Source: Sulfurovum sp.
GTDB lineage: Bacteria > Campylobacterota > Campylobacteria > Campylobacterales > Sulfurovaceae
Direction: 5' to 3'
Length of the DNA stretch: 5,642 bases
Assembly: GCA_026984165.1 (NCBI GenBank)
Contig: JALSSQ010000015.1
Span: 1 to 5,642, forward strand
Positions 1 through 5,642 of this stretch are shown here, piece by piece. A program made the position numbers and the translations under genes. The notes under the pieces were generated by a model. It had not been told where the DNA came from. It saw only the letters and a program-made list of their open reading frames with translations, and did not search any database. Within the stretch, counting starts at the first letter, position 1; each line of letters begins with the position of its first letter.

Positions 1-645
1 GTGCGTATGACTATCAGAGTGCCATGGGTCGATGCTATGCAAGCCAAAGATTTTATGGCATTCATACAGACACAAGCAACACAAGCTTTTCCACATCAAC
101 AAGTCGTTGTAACAGGTATGGTTCCCTTGCTTATTAACACTTTTTCAAATGCTGTGTACTCTTCTATAAAAAGTTATTTTATTGCAGGTCTTGCGATTGC
201 CTTGATGATGATGCTCATTTTAGGTTCTATACGTTTAGGGCTACTTAGTATGATACCCAATGTCCTGCCCATCGTTGCTGGACTTTTTTTGATGTATCTA
301 GCCTCTATGGCACTTGATATTTTTACGCTACTCATTGGTTCTATCGCCATTGGTATGGCAGTGGATGATACCATTCATTTTATGCACAATTTCAAACGCT
401 ATTACAAAAGATATGGAGATAGCCAAAAAGCCATTGAAGAGACTTTTTTTACCACAGGTAAAGCGATGTTCATTACCAGTGTTGTGTTGGCTTCAGGGTT
501 TTTGACTTATGCCATCTCTTCTATGCATTCTATTCAAAATTTTGGTATTTTAACAGCATTTATTATTGTATGTGCATTGATTTCAGATCTGTTTTTGGCC
601 CCTGCGTTGATGGTGCTTGTAGCTAAGAGAGGGTGGACAAGATAG
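1..645 (+). CDS. RND/MMPL-family exporter, C-terminal part (5' truncated by window edge)
   Basis: This is the C-terminal 214 residues of a large inner-membrane transporter of the RND superfamily, of the MMPL-like 'predicted exporter' type. Such proteins use the proton gradient to move lipids or hydrophobic compounds. Roughly residues 1-50 look like the end of the second extracytoplasmic domain. Five hydrophobic segments follow at about 58-76, 82-104, 106-120, 154-174 and 183-207, matching TM8 to TM12 of the RND fold. The motif GMAVDDTIHF (118-127) is the family signature, and D122/D123 are the likely proton-relay pair in the middle of the membrane bundle. The frame is open from the first base and family members are usually 750-900 residues, so GTG at base 1 is very unlikely to be the true start. 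The gene ends in TAG, 4 bp from the convergent dnaE stop. The substrate cannot be told from this part; a hopanoid- or lipid-exporter-like role is only a family-level guess. Confidence 0.9.
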   Translation: MRMTIRVPWVDAMQAKDFMAFIQTQATQAFPHQQVVVTGMVPLLINTFSNAVYSSIKSYFIAGLAIALMMMLILGSIRLGLLSMIPNVLPIVAGLFLMYLASMALDIFTLLIGSIAIGMAVDDTIHFMHNFKRYYKRYGDSQKAIEETFFTTGKAMFITSVVLASGFLTYAISSMHSIQNFGILTAFIIVCALISDLFLAPALMVLVAKRGWTR

Positions 646-660
646 AGGTTTATCCCTCTA
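643..660. terminator. Small inverted repeat across the convergent stop codons (weak terminator candidate)
   Basis: TAGAGG (643-648) and CCTCTA (655-660) form a perfect 6-bp stem with a 6-nt loop. The hairpin contains the exporter TAG in its left arm and the dnaE stop in its loop. An alternative pairing, AGAGGG (628-633) with CCCTCT (654-659), competes with it. Neither strand carries a proper T-run after the stem; the minus strand has only TCTTGT. It could act as a weak bidirectional terminator or an mRNA 3'-end stem, but it may also be chance. Confidence 0.25.
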
Positions 661-3600
661 CAAGTACAGGTTCTTCCAAAAATACCCCTATCTCTTTTGC
701 TTCTTCAAGGATGAGTTCACTCACTTTCCATTTACTCTCTATAATCACATCTGCAAGTTTTGACTTAATGTGTAGCTCTAATGGGCGTTTACCTGGGTGA
801 CGCTCTACCAGACAGAGCAACTCTTCTACAGTCTTGGCATCAGGCATAAGATTGAGAGAGAGTATCAGTGGGGGCTGCTCAGCTTCAGGCACATGCTTGA
901 CCTCTTTTTCTACTTTTACTTTGGTTTTTTTGGCATCTTTGATGTTTGAAATTTTCATGATATTCATACGCGTAAAGTCACCATCTTTGCTAATCTTGAC
1001 TTTAAAAGCTATAGGCTTGGTAAGATCAAAATCCTCTTCTAGCTCTTTAAGACGGTTTTCAAAGAGCATCAGCTCAATATTCCCATGCAAATCCATAATA
1101 TTGGCGATACCAAATTTATTGCCTTTTTTGGAAATTTTTTCGGTGATATTTTCTATTTTACCTATAAGTAACGCCTGTGAGCCATCTGCGAGGTCATCTA
1201 TCTCTGAGCTAAGTGTATAGTTGATACCCTCAAGCTGGTCACGGTATTTATCAAGCGGATGTCCAGAGACGTAAAAGCCCAAAGACTCCTTCTCCATCTC
1301 CAAAATCTCCATCGCTTCAAACTCTTGCATATGATCCAATGCTATACTCACAGAGGTCAACTCTTCATCATTACCCCAGAGCGAATTGACTGCCTGTTTC
1401 TTGGCATCACCTGCTTTTTTTGCCATCTCAATGATCTCTTCTATCTGAGAGAGCATCGCTTTTCTACTGTACCCAAAACTATCAAGCGCACCTGCTTTGA
1501 TAAGTGACTCTATCACCTTTTTGTTTACTTTGGATGAATCGATACGTGAGATAAAATCGGAGATATCTTTAAAAGGCTCTTTGCCTCGTGCCTCCAAGAT
1601 AGAGTTGATAGCAATATCTCCTGCCCCTTTAATCGCACCCATACCAAACATGACCACCTCATCACCATCGATATTGCGCGCTTCAAACACTAGCCCTGAT
1701 TTGTTGATGTCAGGTGGCAGAAGCTTCATGCCCATATGCTTGACCTCATCGACATAACGTACCACTTTGTCTGTATTGTTTTTTTCCAGTGTCAAGATAG
1801 CCGCCATAAACTCTGTAGGGTAATAGTATTTCAAATAAGAGGTATAAAATGTCACCATTGCGTAGGCCGCTGAGTGCGATTTGTTAAACCCATATCCTGC
1901 AAATTTGACAATAAGGTCAAAGAGATCCATCGCTTTTTGTCTGTCAAAACCTTTTTGGGCGGCACCATCGGCAAACTCCCCTTGAAGTTTGTCCATCTCC
2001 TCTTTAATCTTTTTACCCATCGCACGTCTTACAAGGTCTGCCCCACCAAGACTAAATCCCCCAATCGTCTGTACGATCTGCATCACCTGCTCTTGGTAAA
2101 CAATCACTCCATAAGTAGGCTTAAGTATGGGTTCTAGTTCTGGAAAGGCATAGGTGATCTTGGCACGTCCATGCTTACGCTCCACAAAATCATCAAGCAT
2201 CCCAGACTCCATAGGCCCTGGACGATAGAGTGCAAGCATCGCAATAATATCTTCAAAGCCACTTGGTCTTAGTTTTTTCGCCAAATCCTGCATCCCTGCT
2301 GATTCTATCTGAAACAAGCCAAGTGTCTCACCCGTAGAGATATACTCATAGACTTTAGGATCTTCGATGTTTTCCTCTACAAAGTTAATCCGTTTGCCGT
2401 GACGACGCTCTACAAGTTGCAGTGCCTCTTCTATCACAGTAAGTGTCTTAAGCCCCAGGAAGTCAAACTTGATCAAATCCACATCTTCAACATACTTGCC
2501 GGAATATTGTGTCGCCAGTGTATCGAGTCCTGTTGGCTTAAAGAGTGGTGTCTTTTGCCAAAGCGGTTCATTGGAAATCACCACACCCGCTGCATGTGTC
2601 CCTGCATTGCGATTGAGCCCTTCAAGTGCCAAGGCATACTCCCATGTACGTTTGGCTTGGGGGTCAGAGTTCAAGAGCTCTTTAATCTTGGGCTCTTTTT
2701 CATAAGCACCCTTGAGATCAATGCCCAATTCATCAGGGATGAGCTTTGCCATCGCATCTGCTTTGGAGTAAGGCATATCCAGTACACGTGCCACATCACG
2801 AATCACCCCTTTGGCAAGGAGCTTACCAAAAGTAATAATCTGCGCCACGTTCACACGCCCATATTTCTCTACCACATAGTCAAGTATCTCCTGACGACGT
2901 GCCTGACAGAAGTCCATATCGATATCTGGCATAGAGACACGTTCAGGGTTGAGAAATCTCTCAAAAAGCAAACCATAAGGCATAGGGTCAATATCGGTAA
3001 TCCCCAGCGAATATGCTACCAGTGAACCCGCTGCCGATCCACGTCCAGGTCCTACAGGAATACCCATCTGTTTGGCAGCATCGACAAAGTCCCACACGAT
3101 GAGCATGTAGCCGGGGAACTTCATGGTGTTGATAATATCTATCTCCACTTGCAGTCTCTCGCGATACTCTTGATGTTTTTCAGGGGGCACTATTTTTAGA
3201 CGTTTCTCCAACCCCTTTTTGGACTCCTCTATAAAAAGTACTTTATCATTCTTCAAAGAGTACTCTTTGTCTGGTTCAGGCAGCGTAATACCAGATATTT
3301 TCGCCCTCTCTCTGGCAAATTTGAAGTTGGGTGGCGTGGGGTCTCCCAGCTTTATCTCCAGGTTGCATTTATCTGCTATCTCCTGTGTCGCCTCCAATGC
3401 TTCAGGGATATCGGCAAAAAGCGCTGCCATCTGTTCTGGAGACTTCACATAAAACTCATGTACAGAGTGACGCAAACGATTTGGATCATCATAGAGTTTG
3501 TTCATCGCAATACACATAAACGCTTCATGTGCATCTGCATCCTCTTTGTTGGTATAATGGGTATCATTTGTAGCCACTATCTTGATGCCTGTCTCTTGTG

Positions 3601-4219
3601 AGAGCCTGATAATCTGTTTGTCAATCGTATGCTGATCACCAATACCATGACGCATAAGCTCCAAATAGAAATCATCGCCAAAGAGCTCTTTGTAACGCAA
3701 GGCAACTCTTTTTGCCTCTTCATACCCTTTGGCTCCAAATTTGATATTGCGTTCACTCAGATTGAGATGCCAATTGACCTCACCTTGCAAGCATGCAGAA
3801 GAGCACACCAACCCTTCGCAGTTGTTTTTAAGCAATTCCCAGTTAATACGCGGATAGTAGTAAAAGCCATGAATATAGGCTTGCGAAGAGAGATACATCA
3901 AATTTTTATAACCAATATCATTTTTGGCATAGAGGCAGAGGTGAAAACGCTGACGCATAGACTTGTCTCCCAAATCCTCCTGATTGTGGACGTAGGCTTC
4001 CATCCCAATAATAGGCTTGATACCCTCTTTGCGCATCGTATTATAAAAATCAATCGTACCAAACATATTGCCATGATCAGTCATAGCGACAGAGGTCATG
4101 CCTTGCTCTTTGACTTTCTTGGCAAGGGCTTTTATCTTATTTGCACCATCAAGCAAAGAGTACTCTGTATGAAGATGCAAATGGGTAAATTGTGGTGTAT
4201 GTTTTAACTCTTCTGACAT
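650..4219 (-). CDS. dnaE: DNA polymerase III alpha subunit (replicative polymerase)
   Basis: This is the catalytic subunit of the chromosomal replicase, a C-family DNA polymerase that extends primers at the fork with the beta clamp and the tau clamp loader. It is complete at 1189 residues (E. coli DnaE has 1160) with no intein or frameshift. Domains in order: PHP domain, about 10-285, with HLHLHTEYSLLDG (13-25), TDHGN (47-51) and NDTHY (218-222); palm and fingers, about 350-830, with PGRGSAAGS (391-399), PDIDMDF (431-437), KFDFLGL (584-590), YRPGPM (665-670), YQEQVMQI (708-715) and GYGFNKSHSAAYA (775-787); helix-hairpin-helix around 898-916; clamp-binding segment near 942-949; OB fold, about 1015-1090; a Lys/Glu-rich linker, about 1094-1116; and a C-terminal domain at the tau-binding position. 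Catalytic aspartates by alignment to E. coli D401, D403 and D555 are D434, D436 and D586. The ATG at 4217-4219 has AAAGG 6 nt upstream and no better in-frame start. Expected to be essential and constitutively expressed. Confidence 0.99.
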   Translation of the reverse strand: MSEELKHTPQFTHLHLHTEYSLLDGANKIKALAKKVKEQGMTSVAMTDHGNMFGTIDFYNTMRKEGIKPIIGMEAYVHNQEDLGDKSMRQRFHLCLYAKNDIGYKNLMYLSSQAYIHGFYYYPRINWELLKNNCEGLVCSSACLQGEVNWHLNLSERNIKFGAKGYEEAKRVALRYKELFGDDFYLELMRHGIGDQHTIDKQIIRLSQETGIKIVATNDTHYTNKEDADAHEAFMCIAMNKLYDDPNRLRHSVHEFYVKSPEQMAALFADIPEALEATQEIADKCNLEIKLGDPTPPNFKFARERAKISGITLPEPDKEYSLKNDKVLFIEESKKGLEKRLKIVPPEKHQEYRERLQVEIDIINTMKFPGYMLIVWDFVDAAKQMGIPVGPGRGSAAGSLVAYSLGITDIDPMPYGLLFERFLNPERVSMPDIDMDFCQARRQEILDYVVEKYGRVNVAQIITFGKLLAKGVIRDVARVLDMPYSKADAMAKLIPDELGIDLKGAYEKEPKIKELLNSDPQAKRTWEYALALEGLNRNAGTHAAGVVISNEPLWQKTPLFKPTGLDTLATQYSGKYVEDVDLIKFDFLGLKTLTVIEEALQLVERRHGKRINFVEENIEDPKVYEYISTGETLGLFQIESAGMQDLAKKLRPSGFEDIIAMLALYRPGPMESGMLDDFVERKHGRAKITYAFPELEPILKPTYGVIVYQEQVMQIVQTIGGFSLGGADLVRRAMGKKIKEEMDKLQGEFADGAAQKGFDRQKAMDLFDLIVKFAGYGFNKSHSAAYAMVTFYTSYLKYYYPTEFMAAILTLEKNNTDKVVRYVDEVKHMGMKLLPPDINKSGLVFEARNIDGDEVVMFGMGAIKGAGDIAINSILEARGKEPFKDISDFISRIDSSKVNKKVIESLIKAGALDSFGYSRKAMLSQIEEIIEMAKKAGDAKKQAVNSLWGNDEELTSVSIALDHMQEFEAMEILEMEKESLGFYVSGHPLDKYRDQLEGINYTLSSEIDDLADGSQALLIGKIENITEKISKKGNKFGIANIMDLHGNIELMLFENRLKELEEDFDLTKPIAFKVKISKDGDFTRMNIMKISNIKDAKKTKVKVEKEVKHVPEAEQPPLILSLNLMPDAKTVEELLCLVERHPGKRPLELHIKSKLADVIIESKWKVSELILEEAKEIGVFLEEPVLVEG

Positions 4220-4225
4220 GATAGA

Positions 4226-4230
4226 CCTTT
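4226..4230 (-). promoter_or_regulatory. Ribosome binding site of dnaE
   Basis: AAAGG on the minus strand lies 6 nt before the dnaE ATG. It supports the start at 4219, which is the only nearby ATG, GTG or TTG in frame. Confidence 0.75.
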
Positions 4231-4232
4231 GC

Positions 4233-4244
4233 GTTATAGTTATA
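4233..4244. repeat. Tandem 6-bp direct repeat GTTATA x2
   Basis: GTTATA is repeated head to tail at 4233-4238 and 4239-4244. Read on the minus strand it is TATAAC twice, so each copy resembles a -10 box for dnaE. It lies just upstream of the dnaE ribosome binding site. At two copies it may be chance in AT-rich DNA. Confidence 0.4.
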
Positions 4245-4256
4245 TCTAATATAGCA
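4239..4256 (-). promoter_or_regulatory. Candidate dnaE promoter (-10 region)
   Basis: On the minus strand, TG-C-TATATT (4256 down to 4248) is an extended -10 box with 5 of 6 consensus matches. It would start transcription near 4241 and give a leader of about 20 nt. A second -10-like TATAAC sits at 4244-4239, with a TTAACT -35-like box at 4268-4263 (18-bp spacer), giving a shorter leader of about 12 nt. Campylobacterota sigma-70 promoters rely mainly on the -10 box, so I favour the extended -10. No transcript data support either one. Confidence 0.45.
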
Positions 4257-4264
4257 AAGCTTAG

Positions 4265-4294
4265 TTAAAATCTGATTGAAATTTATGCTAAAAT
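4265..4294 (+). promoter_or_regulatory. Candidate promoter of the alpha/beta hydrolase gene
   Basis: An extended -10 box, TG-C-TAAAAT (4286-4294, 5 of 6 matches in the hexamer), is preceded by a -35-like TTAAAA (4265-4270, 4 of 6 matches) at an 18-bp spacing. The predicted start of transcription is near 4301, giving a leader of about 15 nt that contains the ribosome binding site. The -35 box lies on the same bases as the -35-like TTAACT of the opposite-facing dnaE promoter. It is the only convincing plus-strand promoter in the 96-bp gap. Confidence 0.55.
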
Positions 4295-4304
4295 AATATT
4301 ATGT

Positions 4305-4311
4305 AAAGGAG
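4305..4311 (+). promoter_or_regulatory. Strong ribosome binding site of the hydrolase gene
   Basis: AAAGGAG, a near-perfect Shine-Dalgarno sequence, ends 4 nt before the ATG at 4316. The TAA at 4304-4306 is in frame with the gene, so translation cannot begin further upstream. Together these fix the start. Confidence 0.85.
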
Positions 4312-4315
4312 TAAC

Positions 4316-5167
4316 ATGCACAATAAAACAAAACGTATATTTATCCATCTTTATTTTAAAATTATAAGTTACCTGTTTCCTGCCTTTGCTGTCTATTCTG
4401 CACATAAGCTCTTTCACTACCCCATAAACTCCAAACGTAAAAACCGTAATGCACTGCCCTTACCAACACCTACACTTTTTAAAATCTCACTTTATAAAAA
4501 CATTACCTTACAAGGTTACCGTTGGGGAGATGCCACACATCCAAAGGTCTTACTCGTGCATGGTTGGTCAACAACCTCAAAAAGCATGACACACTTTACC
4601 GATGCTCTGCTCAAAGCCAACTACCAAGTCATCAGCTACGATGCCCTGCGTCATGGAGACTCTGCCAATAGCTTTTCAGACTTGGCATCTTGGGCAGACT
4701 CTGTGCGTGCTGTTATGAAAGATATTGGTAGCGTAGAGTGCATCATCGCACACTCTTTTGGTGGGGCTGCGGTGACGGTGGCTTCTAAGTTAGGGTTAGA
4801 GACAAAAAAACTAGCTCTTATCGCACCCATCCACGACATCACAGCAGTAGCAGATGACTTTGCCAAACGTCTTGGCATACCTCATGATATCGTAGAAAAA
4901 ATGCGCGCCTACACATGGAGCCATAACAAAACACATTTTGAACAGTATGGAAAAAACTGGCAAGACATCTTAGACTCCCCCTTTCATGTCCCTACCCTCA
5001 TCTACCATGACACGCAGGACAAAGAGATACCCATTTTTCATTCAGAACACTTATGCCAAAAATGGACATGGGCAGAACTACGCCCCACTACAGGACTTGG
5101 GCATCGTACTATATTGGATGATGATACTGTTGTAAATGGTGTATTGCAATTTATCCAATCTTCTTAA
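4316..5167 (+). CDS. Alpha/beta hydrolase with hydrophobic N-terminal segment, substrate unknown
   Basis: A 283-residue alpha/beta-fold hydrolase, complete from ATG to TAA. The core shows LLVHGW (79-84, oxyanion-hole HG), SYDALRHGDS (107-116), nucleophile elbow AHSFGG (145-150) with S147, HDTQDKEIP (231-239) with D235 the likely acid, and GLGHRT (260-265) with H263, so the Ser-Asp-His triad is intact. The elbow is A-x-S-x-G instead of the usual G-x-S-x-G. Residues 8-36 are rich in Ile, Leu, Phe and Tyr after a basic start (K4, K6, R7) and are followed by a basic patch (40-44). This suggests a membrane anchor or amphipathic helix with the enzyme on the cytoplasmic side; no signal peptidase site is evident. 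Family members are esterases, lipases, thioesterases and C-C hydrolases, and sequence alone does not pick one. The gene diverges from dnaE across 96 bp, and its last 17 bp overlap the 3' end of the convergent ychJ. No co-directional neighbour gives a pathway clue. Confidence 0.93.
   Translation: MHNKTKRIFIHLYFKIISYLFPAFAVYSAHKLFHYPINSKRKNRNALPLPTPTLFKISLYKNITLQGYRWGDATHPKVLLVHGWSTTSKSMTHFTDALLKANYQVISYDALRHGDSANSFSDLASWADSVRAVMKDIGSVECIIAHSFGGAAVTVASKLGLETKKLALIAPIHDITAVADDFAKRLGIPHDIVEKMRAYTWSHNKTHFEQYGKNWQDILDSPFHVPTLIYHDTQDKEIPIFHSEHLCQKWTWAELRPTTGLGHRTILDDDTVVNGVLQFIQSS
5151..5167. other. 17-bp convergent 3' overlap of hydrolase and ychJ
   Basis: The ychJ stop (TAA, 5153-5151 on the minus strand) lies inside the last codons of the hydrolase, whose TAA is at 5165-5167. 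The last residues of both proteins are therefore encoded by the same base pairs. No intrinsic terminator for either gene is visible nearby, so the two transcripts probably run into each other and share antisense 3' ends. Confidence 0.9.
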
Positions 5168-5612
5168 AACAACAGCGCTTATATTTATCACCACTTCCAC
5201 AAATACATGGAGAGTTACGTAAAAACTCTACCTTATCTTCATATATCTCGCCATCCACATACTTCCACATATCATTTATTTTAATAAATATAGATTTCTC
5301 ATGGTGCATATGCTGTTTACCATCAAAGATATAATAGGCTTTAAACTCCACCATCTCCTCATCACTCTGCACTATGTCAAGATGTTGCCAAAAGCTATTG
5401 TCTGCCCAGTCTTGTATGAACTTTAGTTCTTCATCTGTCCAAGTATGGTCATGGGTCGTAGCTTGTAGATAGTTCACATCACCCAAACAATAGGCAGAAT
5501 ATCGTGACCTCATCAATTCTAGTGCACTCTTAGGCACTTCCAATACACGTAAAAACGGCTCACAACATTGTGAAAAGGGTTTATTTGATTTGCAGTAGCA
5601 GGGTTGTAGCAT
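5151..5612 (-). CDS. ychJ: YchJ-family (UPF0225) protein with two SEC-C zinc motifs
   Basis: A complete 153-residue protein of the YchJ family. It carries a SEC-C-type cysteine motif at each end: C5, C7, C16, C17 (CYC...QCC) and C136, C138, C147, C148 (PCICGSG...RCC). SEC-C motifs bind zinc, as at the C-terminus of SecA. Between them lies the NTF2-like core of the family, with MRSRYSAYCLGDVNYL (34-49), ATTHDHT (51-57), HHEKSIF (103-109) and WKYVDGEIYE (116-125). Length and order match typical YchJ proteins of about 150-160 residues. It has no signal peptide or membrane segment, so it should be cytoplasmic. The molecular function of YchJ is not established; by motif it is a small metal-binding protein, perhaps an adaptor for a ribosome- or Sec-related partner, but that is inference. 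The ATG at 5610-5612 has AGGA 6 nt upstream. The gene's 3' end overlaps that of the convergent hydrolase by 17 bp, with no terminator-like stem there. The symbol follows the family name. Confidence 0.93.
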   Translation of the reverse strand: MLQPCYCKSNKPFSQCCEPFLRVLEVPKSALELMRSRYSAYCLGDVNYLQATTHDHTWTDEELKFIQDWADNSFWQHLDIVQSDEEMVEFKAYYIFDGKQHMHHEKSIFIKINDMWKYVDGEIYEDKVEFLRNSPCICGSGDKYKRCCFKKIG

Positions 5613-5618
5613 GGGGTT

Positions 5619-5622
5619 TCCT
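5619..5622 (-). promoter_or_regulatory. Ribosome binding site of ychJ
   Basis: AGGA on the minus strand lies 6 nt before the ychJ ATG. Only 30 bp upstream of the gene are in the window, and no convincing promoter can be called in them. Confidence 0.6.
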
Positions 5623-5642
5623 GTGGGGTTTTATTTGTGTGA

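Noticed and set aside
1..3. GTG at the first base as a genuine start codon for the exporter
   Set aside because: The encoded part begins within the extracytoplasmic domain and contains only the last five membrane segments. A full exporter needs about 500-650 more residues upstream, so the GTG is an internal valine codon at the window edge.
834..2137. Several shorter plus-strand frames opposite the 3' half of dnaE
   Set aside because: All are under about 130 codons, overlap one another in different frames, and have no family resemblance. They are shadows.
2399..3025. Long plus-strand open frame (208 codons) opposite dnaE
   Set aside because: It is antisense to the strongly conserved palm/fingers part of dnaE, begins without a Shine-Dalgarno sequence that I can see, and its translation (Cys-, His- and Ile-rich) resembles no domain. 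It is best explained as a codon-bias shadow.
3629..4207. Long plus-strand open frame (192 codons) opposite the PHP-domain region of dnaE
   Set aside because: Same reasoning: it lies wholly within dnaE, has no recognisable motif, and the stretch is fully explained by the minus-strand gene.
650..4219. Possible intein or insertion in dnaE, a common intein host
   Set aside because: The motifs follow one another at normal spacing, total length is close to the E. coli protein, and no intein splice motifs are seen.
4220..4315. Riboswitch, small RNA or tRNA in the divergent gap
   Set aside because: The gap is only 96 bp, AT-rich, filled with promoter elements, and contains no extended stem or cloverleaf; the only palindrome of note is AAGCTT (4257-4262).
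4651..4878. Minus-strand frame of 75 codons inside the hydrolase gene
   Set aside because: It lies opposite the catalytic core of a clear hydrolase and its product has no domain-like features.
1..5642. Defence island, mobile element or other novel multigene system
   Set aside because: All four genes belong to recognised housekeeping or widespread families, no co-directional cassette exists, and no transposase, integrase, terminal repeats or CRISPR-like repeats are present.

Overview
The window reads as ordinary chromosomal DNA from a member of the Campylobacterota (the former Epsilonproteobacteria), possibly close to Sulfurovum or a relative. The basis is the overall style of the DnaE protein, the moderate-to-low GC content, the compact gene spacing, and promoters with good -10 boxes but weak -35 boxes. 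The genus is an inference from recollection and could not be checked by a search. I see no tRNA, rRNA, CRISPR array, insertion sequence, integrase, toxin-antitoxin pair or phage gene.

Layout, left to right: (1) bases 1-645, plus strand, the C-terminal part of an RND/MMPL-type membrane exporter whose 5' portion lies outside the window; (2) bases 650-4219, minus strand, a complete dnaE encoding the replicative DNA polymerase III alpha subunit, which fills almost two thirds of the window; (3) bases 4220-4315, a 96-bp divergent promoter region; (4) bases 4316-5167, plus strand, an alpha/beta hydrolase with a hydrophobic, probably membrane-associated N-terminus; (5) bases 5151-5612, minus strand, a YchJ-family protein with a SEC-C zinc motif at each end; (6) bases 5613-5642, the start of the ychJ upstream region, which carries its ribosome binding site.

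The genes alternate in strand (+ - + -). The exporter and dnaE converge with only 4 bp between stop codons, and the hydrolase and ychJ converge with a 17-bp overlap. dnaE and the hydrolase diverge from one short region where their promoter elements interleave. No gene pair forms a co-directional operon inside the window, so shared function cannot be inferred from operon structure. The only regulatory link the sequence suggests is promoter proximity between dnaE and the hydrolase.

I do not find a previously undescribed system. The most informative observations are the complete set of PHP-domain metal ligands in DnaE, which predicts an intrinsic metal-dependent nuclease/proofreading site; a diverged beta-clamp binding peptide in the same protein; the compressed divergent promoter; and an Ala-x-Ser-x-Gly nucleophile elbow in the hydrolase.
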